Assembly (NCBI RefSeq): GCF_042159835.1 | Contig: NZ_JBBVGT010000002.1 | Location: 1,054,001-1,118,000, forward strand | Origin: Albibacterium profundi | GTDB lineage: Bacteria > Bacteroidota > Bacteroidia > Sphingobacteriales > Sphingobacteriaceae | DNA length: 64,000 nucleotides | Direction: 5' to 3' | Shown here: positions 16,845 through 25,972 of the stretch, in pieces | Layout of the letters: each line of letters starts with the position of its first letter | How positions within the stretch are numbered: position 1 is the stretch's first letter | The notes under the pieces: generated by a model | The model's database searches: none | Told to the model about the DNA's origin: nothing | The model's input: the letters and a program-made list of their open reading frames with translations, nothing else | Program-made: the position numbers and the translations under genes

Positions 16845-17414
16845 TTAGTCTACTGTATTCTCTTCTATATTTGCTGTTTCTGCGTCAGCAACTAATGCTC
16901 TACCGCCATTAAAATAATAACGCTTCCAATACGCATCTTCCAAGTCGCTTATCATTACACCTCGGCTAGATGAAGCATGAGCAAAACGGTTATCACCAAT
17001 GTAAACCCCGATGTGGGTAATATTTCGGCTTCGTATTTTGAAGAAGACGAAATCTCCCGGCTGTAAATTGTTCTTGCTAACCTTGTCAACTTTGGAATAA
17101 ATATTTCTAGAGTTATATCCGATGGTTGTATTAAAAACTTGCTCGTATAATTCTGCAGCAAACTTTGAGCAGTCGATCCCTTTCTTGGTTGTTCCACCTA
17201 AGCGATACGGCGTTCCAATCCAATCATAAATAAATTGATACATTTTGGTACTGGCAGTAGAAGCCGCAGCTACTCCCATTATTTGAGAGAAATATTCTTT
17301 AGCTAAATTATCGGGGTCGTTTGATGGATTTTCTGGGGAGGATTGATCTTGCGCGTTCGCGCGAAATGTTAAGCAGGTAAGCAGCATACATACTGCACAT
17401 ACTGTTGTTTTCAT
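16845..17414 (-). CDS. NlpC/P60 family cell-wall peptidase
   Basis: An exported 189-residue C40 cysteine peptidase, expected to cut peptide cross-bridges or stem peptides of peptidoglycan. It has a signal peptide (about 1-21, FRANA-Q), then an NlpC/P60 domain with the Cys-His-His triad: C82 in GIDCSKFAAELY, H134 in ITHIGVYIG and H146 in RFAHASSSRGV. The WIGTPYRLGGTTKKGIDCS stretch is the family signature. A typical terminator follows the gene. The 239 nt upstream, shared with the divergent pdhA gene, are AT-rich and contain TAAATTTG and TAGATTTG elements on the plus strand. Single gene, not in an operon. Confidence 0.88.
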   Translation of the reverse strand: MKTTVCAVCMLLTCLTFRANAQDQSSPENPSNDPDNLAKEYFSQIMGVAAASTASTKMYQFIYDWIGTPYRLGGTTKKGIDCSKFAAELYEQVFNTTIGYNSRNIYSKVDKVSKNNLQPGDFVFFKIRSRNITHIGVYIGDNRFAHASSSRGVMISDLEDAYWKRYYFNGGRALVADAETANIEENTVD

Positions 17415-17610
17415 ATAATCAAACTGAATTAAATTCTTTTAAAACTAAATTTGTTTAAGTTTGTTGTAAGATCTAAAGCAAATCTAAATTAAAACCTAAT
17501 TGGCTCCAAGCTTTTTCTAAGATTTTTTTACTTTTCTATACATTGTGTCTGAAATACTATACACAATTTAAAATTAAGGTTGCATATTATCATAATTCAA
17601 ATCAATTGAT

Positions 17611-17618
17611 TAGATTTG
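17611..17618 (+). promoter_or_regulatory. -7 promoter element TAGATTTG upstream of pdhA
   Basis: TAGATTTG matches TAnnTTTG and ends 35 nt before the pdhA ATG. No TTG lies at the standard -33 spacing; the nearest one is 28 nt upstream. Confidence 0.45.
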
Positions 17619-17653
17619 CGTACCGCAATTTAAGATATTATTAATACGTAAAA

Positions 17654-18649
17654 ATGAGTTCAATAGCGATTACAAAAGAAACCTATTTAGAGTGGTATAA
17701 ATCTATGCTGCTCATGCGTAAGTTCGAGGAAAAGACTGGTCAGTTATACGGTCAACAGAAAATAAGAGGCTTTTGCCATCTCAACATCGGCCAGGAGGCA
17801 GTGGTTGCAGGAACGATGTCGGTTATCAAAGCTGAGGACTCAATGATTACGGCTTACCGTGATCACGCCCACGCAATTGCCAAAGGGATGAGCCCCAACG
17901 AAGCAATGGCTGAAATGTATGGAAAAGCAACCGGCTGTTCAAAGGGCAAGGGAGGTTCCATGCACTTTTTCAGCAAAGAGCATAAGTTTATGGGTGGACA
18001 CGGGATTGTCGGCGGACAAATACCACTTGGCGCCGGAATTGCTTTTGCAGAAAAATTTAACGGTACCGATAATGTTTGCGTATGCTATATGGGAGATGGA
18101 GCTGTACGCCAAGGTGCTTTCAACGAGGCTTTAAACATGGCGATGCTTTGGAAACTTCCCGTAATTTTCGTTTGCGAAAATAATGGCTATGCTATGGGAA
18201 CTTCATTAAAACGTACCACTAACCAGGTAGATATCTACAAAATGGGCTTTGCGTTTGATATGCCGAGCGCACCTGTTGATGGCATGGATGTCGTTGCAGT
18301 ACATAACGCAATGGATGAAGCGGTTACTCGTGCCCGGAAGGGAGACGGCCCAACCTTCCTTGAAATCCGTACGTATCGTTATAAAGGACACTCGATGTCT
18401 GACCCTGCAAAGTATCGCACAAAAGAGGAGCTGGAATCATATAAAGGCAGAGATCCGATTATTTCTGTTAAAAATACGATCACGAAAAAGAAATATGCAG
18501 ACGAAAAATGGTTTGAGGAAGTAGATGCTGAAGTGAAACAAATAGTAGCTGATGCTGTTAAGTTTGCAGAAGATTCTCCTTTTCCTGAAGTGGACGAGCT
18601 ATATAAAGATGTGTACGCGCAGGAGGATTATCCGTTCATACATAACTAA
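17654..18649 (+). CDS. pdhA: Pyruvate dehydrogenase E1 component, alpha subunit
   Basis: The E1 alpha subunit binds thiamine diphosphate and, with E1 beta, decarboxylates pyruvate and transfers the acetyl group to the lipoyl arm of E2. The 331-residue protein has the TPP motif GDGAVRQGAFNEALNMA (about 146-162) and the GGHGIVGGQIPLGAG stretch. The TYRYKGHSMSDP loop is the regulatory/substrate loop typical of PDH-type E1 alpha rather than branched-chain enzymes. The gene for E2 follows after 38 nt. E1 beta and E3 are not in the window, so the complex is encoded at more than one locus. Confidence 0.94.
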   Translation: MSSIAITKETYLEWYKSMLLMRKFEEKTGQLYGQQKIRGFCHLNIGQEAVVAGTMSVIKAEDSMITAYRDHAHAIAKGMSPNEAMAEMYGKATGCSKGKGGSMHFFSKEHKFMGGHGIVGGQIPLGAGIAFAEKFNGTDNVCVCYMGDGAVRQGAFNEALNMAMLWKLPVIFVCENNGYAMGTSLKRTTNQVDIYKMGFAFDMPSAPVDGMDVVAVHNAMDEAVTRARKGDGPTFLEIRTYRYKGHSMSDPAKYRTKEELESYKGRDPIISVKNTITKKKYADEKWFEEVDAEVKQIVADAVKFAEDSPFPEVDELYKDVYAQEDYPFIHN

Positions 18650-18687
18650 CATTTAATAGATTTTTAACGAAACTCAAATAAATAAGA

Positions 18688-20376
18688 ATGGCTGAAGTAG
18701 TTCGAATGCCTAAAATGAGCGACACCATGACTGAAGGGGTAATCGCTAAATGGCATAAAAAAGTTGGTGATAAAGTAAGTTCTGGAGATGTTATAGCAGA
18801 AGTTGAAACTGACAAAGCGACAATGGATTTCGAATCTTACCAAGATGGTACGTTGCTTTACATTGGCCCAAAAGAAGGAGAGGCAGTCCCTATCGATGCG
18901 GTAATTGCAGTTTTAGGGGAAGAAGGGGAAAATTATGAGGCACTGCTAAAAGAAGAGAGCGACTCAGACTCCGGAGAAAAAGAAAATAACGCCGATAATA
19001 AAAAGAAGGACGACGAAGCAAAAGAGACGAAAAAAGAGGAGAGTTCTGATAGTGAATCTGGCAGTGACGTAACGGCGGAGGACCTGGGAGTTACGGTTAT
19101 CACGATGCCTCTTTTGAGTGATACGATGACAGAAGGGGTGATCGCGGAATGGAACTTTAAAGTAGGAGACGAAATAAAAAGCGACGATGCCATTGCTGAT
19201 GTGGAAACGGATAAGGCAACAATGGAGGTAACAGCGTATGCGGATGGCACCTTGTTATATATCGGTTTGGAAAAAGGCGAAGCTGCTAAAGTAAATGATA
19301 TTATTGCTATGGTCGGGCCAAAAGGCACTGACATTACGCCTTTATTAAATCAGAAAAATACAGATAGCGATAAAGGGAAAGAACAAGATACAGAAAAAGA
19401 AGATACGGAAAAGAGTGATTCTAGCAGTGAGTCAGCCTCTTCATCATCTGATTCGAAAGATACTAGCTCCTCTTCAGACGATAGGATTAAAGCTTCTCCT
19501 TTGGCAAGAAAAATGGCTAAAGAGAAAGGCATTGACCTTAAAGATGTTCAAGGATCAGCCGAAGGGGGACGAATTGTAAAGAGAGACATCGAGGGCTTCA
19601 AACCGAAAGAAAGCAAAACTGAAACAGCTGCACCTACTCGTAAAGAAGAAGTTGGTGGTGAGAAAACAATTAATATTCCTCAATTTGTAGGTGAAGAAAG
19701 CTACACCGAAAAACCGGTGACGCAAATGCGTAAAACCATTGCAAGACGGTTATCAGAAAGTCTGTTTACAGCACCTCACTTCTATCTGACAATGAAAATT
19801 GATATGGACAGTGCAATGGCTGCAAGGGCAAAAATCAATGAGGTAGCTCCCGTTAAAGTTTCATTTAATGACTTAGTAGTGAAAGCAGTCGCAGTAGCAT
19901 TGAAGCAACATCCTAATGTTAATTCTTCATGGCAAGGCGATAAGATTAGATATAACGAGCATGTGAATGTTGGTGTTGCGATTGCTGTTGATGAAGGTCT
20001 ATTGGTGCCGGTTGTGCGTTTTGCAGACGGAAAGTCGCTTTCACACATCTCGGCGGAAGTGAAAGATTTTGCTCAAAAGGCCAAAGCAAAAAAACTTCAA
20101 CCTGCTGATTGGGAGGGATCTACATTTACTGTATCGAACTTAGGAATGTTTGGTATTGATGAGTTTACAGCGATCATTAACTCTCCCGATGCGTGTATTC
20201 TTGCAGTAGGCGGTATTCAGCAAGTACCAGTCGTAAAGAATGGTGCAATTGTTCCAGGAAACATTATGAAAGTTACCTTAAGCTGTGACCATCGTGTTGT
20301 TGATGGTGCAACAGGCGCGGCATTCTTACAGACTCTAAAAAATCTATTGGAAGAGCCGGTTCGATTACTGGTTTAA
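18688..20376 (+). CDS. pdhC: Pyruvate dehydrogenase E2, dihydrolipoamide acetyltransferase, with two lipoyl domains
   Basis: E2 forms the core of the pyruvate dehydrogenase complex and passes the acetyl group to CoA. The 562-residue protein has two N-terminal lipoyl domains, each with the lipoylation motif ETDKATM (lysines K43 and K176). Each is followed by an unusually acidic Ser/Asp/Glu/Lys linker (about 91-130 and 225-265). The peripheral-subunit-binding domain (SPLARKMAKEKGIDLKDVQG, about 270-290) and the catalytic domain with SCDHRVVDGA near the C-terminus come next. The linkers are flexible swinging arms. It is co-transcribed with pdhA and ended by a strong bidirectional terminator. Confidence 0.95.
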   Translation: MAEVVRMPKMSDTMTEGVIAKWHKKVGDKVSSGDVIAEVETDKATMDFESYQDGTLLYIGPKEGEAVPIDAVIAVLGEEGENYEALLKEESDSDSGEKENNADNKKKDDEAKETKKEESSDSESGSDVTAEDLGVTVITMPLLSDTMTEGVIAEWNFKVGDEIKSDDAIADVETDKATMEVTAYADGTLLYIGLEKGEAAKVNDIIAMVGPKGTDITPLLNQKNTDSDKGKEQDTEKEDTEKSDSSSESASSSSDSKDTSSSSDDRIKASPLARKMAKEKGIDLKDVQGSAEGGRIVKRDIEGFKPKESKTETAAPTRKEEVGGEKTINIPQFVGEESYTEKPVTQMRKTIARRLSESLFTAPHFYLTMKIDMDSAMAARAKINEVAPVKVSFNDLVVKAVAVALKQHPNVNSSWQGDKIRYNEHVNVGVAIAVDEGLLVPVVRFADGKSLSHISAEVKDFAQKAKAKKLQPADWEGSTFTVSNLGMFGIDEFTAIINSPDACILAVGGIQQVPVVKNGAIVPGNIMKVTLSCDHRVVDGATGAAFLQTLKNLLEEPVRLLV

Positions 20377-20395
20377 GGAATAATAACTAATATCC

Positions 20396-20429
20396 AAAAG
20401 GGTTGCTTTTTTTCAAGCAACCCTTTTTT
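20396..20429 (+). terminator. Strong bidirectional terminator after pdhC
   Basis: AAAAGGGTTGCTT (20396-20408) pairs perfectly with AAGCAACCCTTTT (20415-20427), a 13-bp stem with a 6-nt loop and T-run. It sits between the stops of two convergent genes and can serve both. Confidence 0.9.
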
Positions 20430-20457
20430 ATTGGCAATAACAATATGTTTTCCGTGG

Positions 20458-20916
20458 CTATTCGGTATTCGTCGGTTTGTTACTCAATTCTTCTATCAAT
20501 TGTCGCGAGTGCTCAAAAATCTGATTGAAGACAGGTTCAAACAACGTGTCATCCCAGTAAGGATCTTTTACATAAGTTTCTTCTCCTAGAAATAACTTCA
20601 CCTTCGATCGTTGTTTATCATTGGCCGCCAGAGCTAATACATCATCATAGTTCTGTTGATCCATCACGAAGATATGGTCAAATTTGTCAAAGTCACTTGT
20701 CTGAATTTGGCGTGCGCGCTGATGTGATATATCAATATTATTCTTCTTTGCAACCGCAATTGCTCGCTTATCTGGCATATTACCTATATGCCATGCACCC
20801 GTACCTGCCGAATCAACCTCCCATTCTAGGCCGGCTTCACTGACCAAATGTTCTAAACAACCGTGACCCAAGGGCGACCTACAGATATTACCTAAACAAA
20901 CAATTAAAATTCGCAT
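20458..20916 (-). CDS. Low-molecular-weight protein-tyrosine phosphatase
   Basis: The 152-residue protein is a class II cysteine phosphatase. The P-loop CLGNICRS (C7-x5-R13) holds the nucleophile, and the general acid is the Asp of DPYWDD near residue 117. In bacteria such enzymes usually dephosphorylate tyrosine kinases of capsule or exopolysaccharide synthesis, or, in the YfkJ/ArsC-like branch, act in stress responses. No tyrosine kinase or polysaccharide gene is adjacent here. The gene is convergent with pdhC and shares its terminator. A minus-strand TATATTTG element (20921-20928) ends only 4 nt before the ATG, suggesting a leaderless transcript. Confidence 0.9.
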   Translation of the reverse strand: MRILIVCLGNICRSPLGHGCLEHLVSEAGLEWEVDSAGTGAWHIGNMPDKRAIAVAKKNNIDISHQRARQIQTSDFDKFDHIFVMDQQNYDDVLALAANDKQRSKVKLFLGEETYVKDPYWDDTLFEPVFNQIFEHSRQLIEELSNKPTNTE

Positions 20917-20920
20917 GTAT

Positions 20921-20928
20921 CAAATATA
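20921..20928 (-). promoter_or_regulatory. -7 element TATATTTG directly before the phosphatase start codon
   Basis: On the minus strand TATATTTG ends 4 nt before the ATG of the tyrosine phosphatase gene. If used, transcription would begin at or inside the start codon region. Confidence 0.35.
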
Positions 20929-20988
20929 TCAAAGCCTTTTTGTTAAAAAAAATTACGATCTTGTTTCTGCAATCAGAACAATTAAATT

Positions 20989-23133
20989 TTGAAAAACATT
21001 CTACTTATCCTTTGCCTTTTCATAATGGCATGTTCTCAAAAGACGATGACAGACAAGAATACCGACTGGCCGGACGCAAATGCTCCTGTGGCTGAAACCA
21101 AACCCTATACACGTATTATTCATCAGGACACCGTTATAGATCAATACTTCTGGCTAAATGACTATTTTAAGAAAGGTCCCGGTAGCTCCGCAGTAATTGA
21201 CTATTTGGAAGCTGAAAATGCATATCTAAAGACCATGATGTCTGGAACTAAAGACTTGCAGGAAAGTTTATTCAAAGAGATGAAGGGACGGATTAAAAAA
21301 GATGATGAATCGGTTCCCTATTACCAAAACGGTTATTATTATTATACGCGCACAGAAGAGGGAAGCGAATATTTTAAATTTTGTAGAAAAAAAGGCAACC
21401 TAAATGCGCCGGAAGAGATCCTATTGGATGTCGACAAAATGGCTGAGGGCTATGCTTATTTTGCAGCTGTAGGGTTTAACGTAAGTCCGGACAATCAGCT
21501 AATCGCCTACGGAGTAGACACGCTTTCGAGGAGACAATATACCATCCATATAAAAAATATTAAAACAGGCGAAGTCCTCCAAGACAGACTAAGCAATACG
21601 ACCGGTGGCTCCGTTTGGGCCAATGATAACAGAACATTGTTTTATACATCAAAGAATGAATCGACGCTATTGAGCGAGAAAATCAAAAAACATCGGATTG
21701 GTATCAATACCGCTGATGATGTCGTAGTCTATCATGAGCAAGACCCCTCTAATTACATTGGGGTCTCCAAAGCAAAATCTGGGAAATTTATTTACATCCA
21801 TTCTCAGGCTACGACAAATTCTGAGACTCGATATATCGATGCGGACCAGCCGAATGATCCATTTACCGTATTTCAACCAAGAATGGAGAATGTGCTCTAT
21901 GATGTCATAGCTTTAGAAGATAAATTTTTGATTCTAACCAATTTAGACGCACAGAATTTTAGGGTGATGGAGACAAGTTTCGAACGCACCGAGGTGATTA
22001 ATTGGCAGGAGCTCATTCCACACCGAAATGACGTATTGCTTGAGGACGTAGATGAGTTTAAAGACTTTATTGTAATTTCGGAGCGGAAGGATGGATTGAC
22101 GCAACTAAATATCAGAAACTTAAAGGACAGTGAAAGTTCCTACTTAGATTTCGGAGAGCCCGCATATACGACCTATACAAGTAGTAACCGGGAATTTGAA
22201 TCGACCGAACTTCGTTATAATTATGCATCGCTAACAACCGCAAACTCTACTTTCGAGTATGATCTCGAAACAGGTGAGAAAACACTGTTGAAACAGCAGG
22301 AAGTGTTAGGTACGTATTCCCCCGAAGATTATGTTACGGAGAGAATTTTTGCAACTGCCCGCGATGGGAAAAAAGTACCCATATCATTGGTATACCGGAA
22401 AGATCTAGCACGAAATTCCGAAACTCCACTTCTATTATATGCATATGGTTCGTATGGCAATTCAATTGACGCCTCCTTTAGCCCTAACAGATTAAGTCTC
22501 CTCGACCGCGGATTCATCTTTGCAATAGCTCATATCCGAGGGGGCCAAGAAATGGGAAGACAATGGTACCTGGACGGCAAACTAATGAAGAAGAAAAACA
22601 CCTTCACAGATTTCATCGACTGTGCGGAACATTTGATAACAGAAGGATATACGTCCTCCGAGCATCTATACGCGCAAGGTGGGAGCGCAGGAGGCTTGCT
22701 TATGGGAGCGATTATTAATATGCGCCCCGAATTATGGAACGGAGTCATTGCCCAAGTTCCCTTTGTCGATGTTGTTAATACAATGCTGGATGAAAGTATC
22801 CCTTTGACAACCAATGAATTTGATGAATGGGGTAATCCGAAAGAAGAGGATGCCTATATGTATATGAAAAGCTATTCGCCGTACGAGAATATAGAGGCTC
22901 AAAACTACCCGAACCTTTTGGTAACTACTGGACTGCACGATAGCCAGGTACAATATTTTGAACCGGCAAAATGGGTTGCGAAGTTACGCGCAACTAAAAC
23001 GGGCGATCAAGTTGTATTGCTGCATACAAATATGGAATTTGGACATGGCGGCGCTTCGGGCCGATTCGATTATTTAAATGATGTAGCATTAAACTATGCT
23101 TTTCTATTCAAGCTTGAAGGCATCAATGAATAA
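20989..23133 (+). CDS. S9 family peptidase (oligopeptidase B/prolyl oligopeptidase-like), lipoprotein
   Basis: A 714-residue serine peptidase of the prolyl oligopeptidase family. The N-terminus KNILLILCLFIMACSQK is a lipoprotein signal with its lipobox Cys at about residue 15, so it is likely anchored in the periplasm or outer membrane. A seven-blade beta-propeller domain (about 70-430) gates a C-terminal alpha/beta hydrolase domain with catalytic triad S566 (GGSAGG), D651 (GLHDSQVQY) and H686 (FGHGG). It is more like oligopeptidase B (cleavage after basic residues) than prolyl oligopeptidase in the GGQEMGRQWYLDGKLMKKKNTF stretch. The start is a TTG; no ATG in frame yields a complete signal peptide. 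It ends 2 nt from the convergent asparaginase gene. Confidence 0.88.
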   Translation: MKNILLILCLFIMACSQKTMTDKNTDWPDANAPVAETKPYTRIIHQDTVIDQYFWLNDYFKKGPGSSAVIDYLEAENAYLKTMMSGTKDLQESLFKEMKGRIKKDDESVPYYQNGYYYYTRTEEGSEYFKFCRKKGNLNAPEEILLDVDKMAEGYAYFAAVGFNVSPDNQLIAYGVDTLSRRQYTIHIKNIKTGEVLQDRLSNTTGGSVWANDNRTLFYTSKNESTLLSEKIKKHRIGINTADDVVVYHEQDPSNYIGVSKAKSGKFIYIHSQATTNSETRYIDADQPNDPFTVFQPRMENVLYDVIALEDKFLILTNLDAQNFRVMETSFERTEVINWQELIPHRNDVLLEDVDEFKDFIVISERKDGLTQLNIRNLKDSESSYLDFGEPAYTTYTSSNREFESTELRYNYASLTTANSTFEYDLETGEKTLLKQQEVLGTYSPEDYVTERIFATARDGKKVPISLVYRKDLARNSETPLLLYAYGSYGNSIDASFSPNRLSLLDRGFIFAIAHIRGGQEMGRQWYLDGKLMKKKNTFTDFIDCAEHLITEGYTSSEHLYAQGGSAGGLLMGAIINMRPELWNGVIAQVPFVDVVNTMLDESIPLTTNEFDEWGNPKEEDAYMYMKSYSPYENIEAQNYPNLLVTTGLHDSQVQYFEPAKWVAKLRATKTGDQVVLLHTNMEFGHGGASGRFDYLNDVALNYAFLFKLEGINE

Positions 23134-23135
23134 GG

Positions 23136-24161
23136 TCAGTACGCACTTTGTGTTAATTCACCACGGAGACTCACTTCTACCCAGCGAGCAACGTCGTGTT
23201 GATCTTCAAATTCACCTTGCAGGTACATCAGTTTCGTAACGGCAGCTTCAAAGGTCATATCATAACCACTGAGTACGCCCATGTCCTTTAACCATTTGCT
23301 AGTTTCATAACGACCTAGTTCTACGGACCCAACGCGGCATTGTGAAATGTTTACGATATTCTTGTTATTTCGGATAGCTTCCCGCAATAAATTAAGGAAC
23401 CACGTCTGCGTTGTTGTATTCCCCGATCCAAATGTTTCCATGATGACGGAACGTGCATCCGACTCGAGCACACTTCGAACGACCTTATCATTAATTCCCG
23501 GATATAATTTTAACACCGAAATTGAATTGTCCATTTTGGTATGCACAATAAACTCTTTTTCACTATTATCTTGCAATGCCGATTCGTTATATTTGACATG
23601 AACTCCAGCCTCAACCAGAACAGGGTAGTTAGGTGACCGAAACGCTTCAAACTTAGCTGAATTATATTTAAAAGCTCGATTACCACGATATAACTGTCCG
23701 TCGAAATAAATACCGACTTCATGAACAAGAGAGCGATCTCCCTTTTTCGCAGACGCGATCTCAAGCGCCGTAATTAGATTTTCCCGAGCATCGGTACGAA
23801 TTTCACCGATGGGCAGTTGTGACCCGGAAATAACTACTGGTTTCTGCAAGCCTTCTAGCATAAAACTCAATGCGGAAGCCGAAAAAGCCATCGTGTCCGA
23901 TCCATGGAGGATAACAAAACCGTCATATTCGTCATAATTCCGCCGAACTATTTCTGCCATCTCAACCCAGATTTCCGGAGTCATATTCGATGAATCAATA
24001 ATTGGATCGAAAGAGCAAACAGTTAACTTATAATTGAGACGATTGAGCTCAGGAACATTTTTACTGATTAAGTCAAAATCAAAAGGTACAAACGAATCTG
24101 TCTGTTCGTCCATCACCATACCGATGGTTCCACCAGTGTATATTATCAGAATATGATTCAT
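23136..24161 (-). CDS. ansA: Type I (cytoplasmic) L-asparaginase
   Basis: Hydrolyses L-asparagine to aspartate and ammonia in the cytosol. From the ATG at 24161 the protein has 341 residues and begins NHILIIYTGGTIGMV, with the first catalytic threonine in TGGTIG. The second active-site motif reads LHGSDTMAFSASAL, with Ser at a position usually filled by Thr (HGTDT), a conservative change. No signal peptide is present, which fits the type I enzyme. An upstream TTG at 24179 would add six residues but is less likely. It follows tatD by 40 nt on the same strand and is probably co-transcribed. Confidence 0.9.
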   Translation of the reverse strand: MNHILIIYTGGTIGMVMDEQTDSFVPFDFDLISKNVPELNRLNYKLTVCSFDPIIDSSNMTPEIWVEMAEIVRRNYDEYDGFVILHGSDTMAFSASALSFMLEGLQKPVVISGSQLPIGEIRTDARENLITALEIASAKKGDRSLVHEVGIYFDGQLYRGNRAFKYNSAKFEAFRSPNYPVLVEAGVHVKYNESALQDNSEKEFIVHTKMDNSISVLKLYPGINDKVVRSVLESDARSVIMETFGSGNTTTQTWFLNLLREAIRNNKNIVNISQCRVGSVELGRYETSKWLKDMGVLSGYDMTFEAAVTKLMYLQGEFEDQHDVARWVEVSLRGELTQSAY

Positions 24162-24201
24162 TCGAAAATTTATAGGCAAGCCCCGAAGTTAATAAAGAAG
24201 A

Positions 24202-24972
24202 TTAAACTCCAAAAATATTTTTAGAGTTTTGCGTAGTTATTGCCGCTATATCTTCTAAAGGCAGATGATGAAGGTCAGCTACTTTCTGAGCGATATGGAG
24301 CAGATAGCTGCTTTCATTCTCTTTCCCACGAAATGGTACCGGTGCCAAATATGGCGAGTCAGTTTCCAAAACAATGTGCTCTAGAGGGATATCCTTCACG
24401 ACCTTGTCAAGGCCTGCATTCTTAAATGTAACGACGCCGCCTATTCCAAGGTAGAAACCAAAGTCAATGGCCTTCAAGGCTTGATCATAGTCTCCTGTGA
24501 AACAATGAAAAATTCCTCTCAGCTTTTCGCTTTTTAACTTATTTAATAATATGAACAGTTCATCAAAAGCTTCCCTGCAATGGATAACAATAGGCAAGTT
24601 ACGCTCTGTCGCCCAAACTACCTGAATCTTAAAAGCCTCAACCTGTTCATCGAACGTCGTTTTATCCCAATAAAGATCTAATCCGATTTCACCAACAGCG
24701 TAAATCGTATGTTGATCTAAAATTCTTTCTAATTTTAATAGCTCGTCCCTAAAGCCTTCTTTTTTTATGCTACATGGATGTAAGCCCAGCATTGCGTAAC
24801 AATAATCAGGATAAGCTGCTACCGTTTGCATTACCTGATCAACCGAACTAAGATCAACATTCGGGAGAAACAATCGTTCAATATGATTTGCTAAGCAACG
24901 ATCAATCTGCTTTTGAAGTTCCGGACTCTGAGCGTGGTAATAAATATGCGTATGGGTGTCGGTTAGCTGCAT
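24202..24972 (-). CDS. tatD: TatD family metal-dependent DNase
   Basis: TatD-type hydrolases are TIM-barrel metal enzymes with 3'-5' exonuclease activity on DNA, linked to repair of oxidative damage and DNA turnover. The 256-residue protein has all ligands in order: DTHTHI (two His, residues about 5-9), GEIGLDLYWD (Glu), the HCREAFDEL His, HCFTGD and the ETDSPYLAP Asp. Length is standard. It is transcribed with ansA. An intrinsic terminator lies between it and the upstream FKBP gene, so its promoter should lie in the roughly 15 nt after that hairpin or transcription arrives by read-through. Confidence 0.9.
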   Translation of the reverse strand: MQLTDTHTHIYYHAQSPELQKQIDRCLANHIERLFLPNVDLSSVDQVMQTVAAYPDYCYAMLGLHPCSIKKEGFRDELLKLERILDQHTIYAVGEIGLDLYWDKTTFDEQVEAFKIQVVWATERNLPIVIHCREAFDELFILLNKLKSEKLRGIFHCFTGDYDQALKAIDFGFYLGIGGVVTFKNAGLDKVVKDIPLEHIVLETDSPYLAPVPFRGKENESSYLLHIAQKVADLHHLPLEDIAAITTQNSKNIFGV

Positions 24973-24987
24973 GACAATAAAAACAAT

Positions 24988-25014
24988 AAAAAAAGCGCCT
25001 TGTCGGCGCTTTTT
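24988..25014 (-). terminator. Intrinsic terminator of the FKBP lipoprotein gene
   Basis: AAAAGCGCC (24991-24999) pairs with GGCGCTTTT (25005-25013) around a 5-nt loop, with a U-run on the minus strand. It lies just past the stop at 25024. Confidence 0.85.
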
Positions 25015-25023
25015 AAAAATATT

Positions 25024-25953
25024 CTATTCTTCTTTTTGTGGAGTTACCTCAACAATTTCAACTTCAAATTCTAAGGGTGTATACGGCGCAATTGCATTCA
25101 TAGCACCTTGTTCCCCATAAGCAAGTTTCGAAGGGACGATCAGACGCGCTTTTGATCCCTCGGGAAGCAACTGCAAGCCTTCGTCCCATCCTGGAATAAC
25201 TGCCCCAAGGCCTACTGGAATGGATATAGGTTCATAAGGACGTTGAGGATTGTAAACATTACCTCCAGCTTCTTTGGCGACTGCTTCAACAGAAGTATCA
25301 AAAACTTTTCTTTCGCCGGTTAAGAACCGTCCTGTGTAATTAACGGTCACGGTATCGCCAACTTTTGCAATCGGGCCATTTCCTTCTTCTTCAATAACAT
25401 ATTGAAGACCCGACTCCGTCGTCTGAGTAGTCAAGTTCTCTTTTTCTATAAAGCCTTCAATGATACCCGCTTCAGCGTTTTTCACCTTTTCTTGTTCAGC
25501 CGCAATATACTCCTCCACTTGGCTATGAAATACGCTATCCGAGAGCTCACCTTTGGGGATTACATGATTTACTTTGAAAGTATATACCAAATAAGACCCT
25601 TCGATCCCTTCGGGTTTAGGGATGCCACGTGCAACCATGCTGTCGATATTAAATTTGAAAACAGCACTATCACCGCTTCCTAATTTGAATAGTGCCGACA
25701 TGATATCACCCTCATACATTGGCTTTTGAGCTGCCATGTATGTAGGCTGTCCTGTTTCATAGGTGCTCACAAGCAGAGAATCGTTTTCGGTTTTAATAAT
25801 TGCACCTACAGATATGAAGTCACCTTCTTGAATTTTAGGTTGTCCGTTATCCTTAATAATTTTATATTGCATCCCGCCTTCTCCTTCTTGGAATTGCTGA
25901 CATGCAGTTAGACCGAGCACCGCAAAGCCTAAAATAACAATTGATTTTTTCAT
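25024..25953 (-). CDS. FKBP-type peptidyl-prolyl cis-trans isomerase, lipoprotein
   Basis: A 309-residue predicted lipoprotein (lipobox LTAC with Cys at about 18) that probably helps protein folding in the periplasm or at the outer membrane. Two FKBP-like regions are visible. The N-terminal one (about 30-135, QEGDFISVGAII to VYTFKVNHV) is divergent. The C-terminal one (about 185-302) is canonical, with VGDTVTVNYTGRFLTG, FDTS, VIPGWDEGLQLLPEGSKARLIVPSKLAYGE and TPLEFEVEIVEV. Only the second is likely catalytically competent. It follows the NrnA-like gene by 19 nt and ends at a clear terminator. Confidence 0.9.
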   Translation of the reverse strand: MKKSIVILGFAVLGLTACQQFQEGEGGMQYKIIKDNGQPKIQEGDFISVGAIIKTENDSLLVSTYETGQPTYMAAQKPMYEGDIMSALFKLGSGDSAVFKFNIDSMVARGIPKPEGIEGSYLVYTFKVNHVIPKGELSDSVFHSQVEEYIAAEQEKVKNAEAGIIEGFIEKENLTTQTTESGLQYVIEEEGNGPIAKVGDTVTVNYTGRFLTGERKVFDTSVEAVAKEAGGNVYNPQRPYEPISIPVGLGAVIPGWDEGLQLLPEGSKARLIVPSKLAYGEQGAMNAIAPYTPLEFEVEIVEVTPQKEE

Positions 25954-25972
25954 TTTTTTTGTTTCGATTTTT

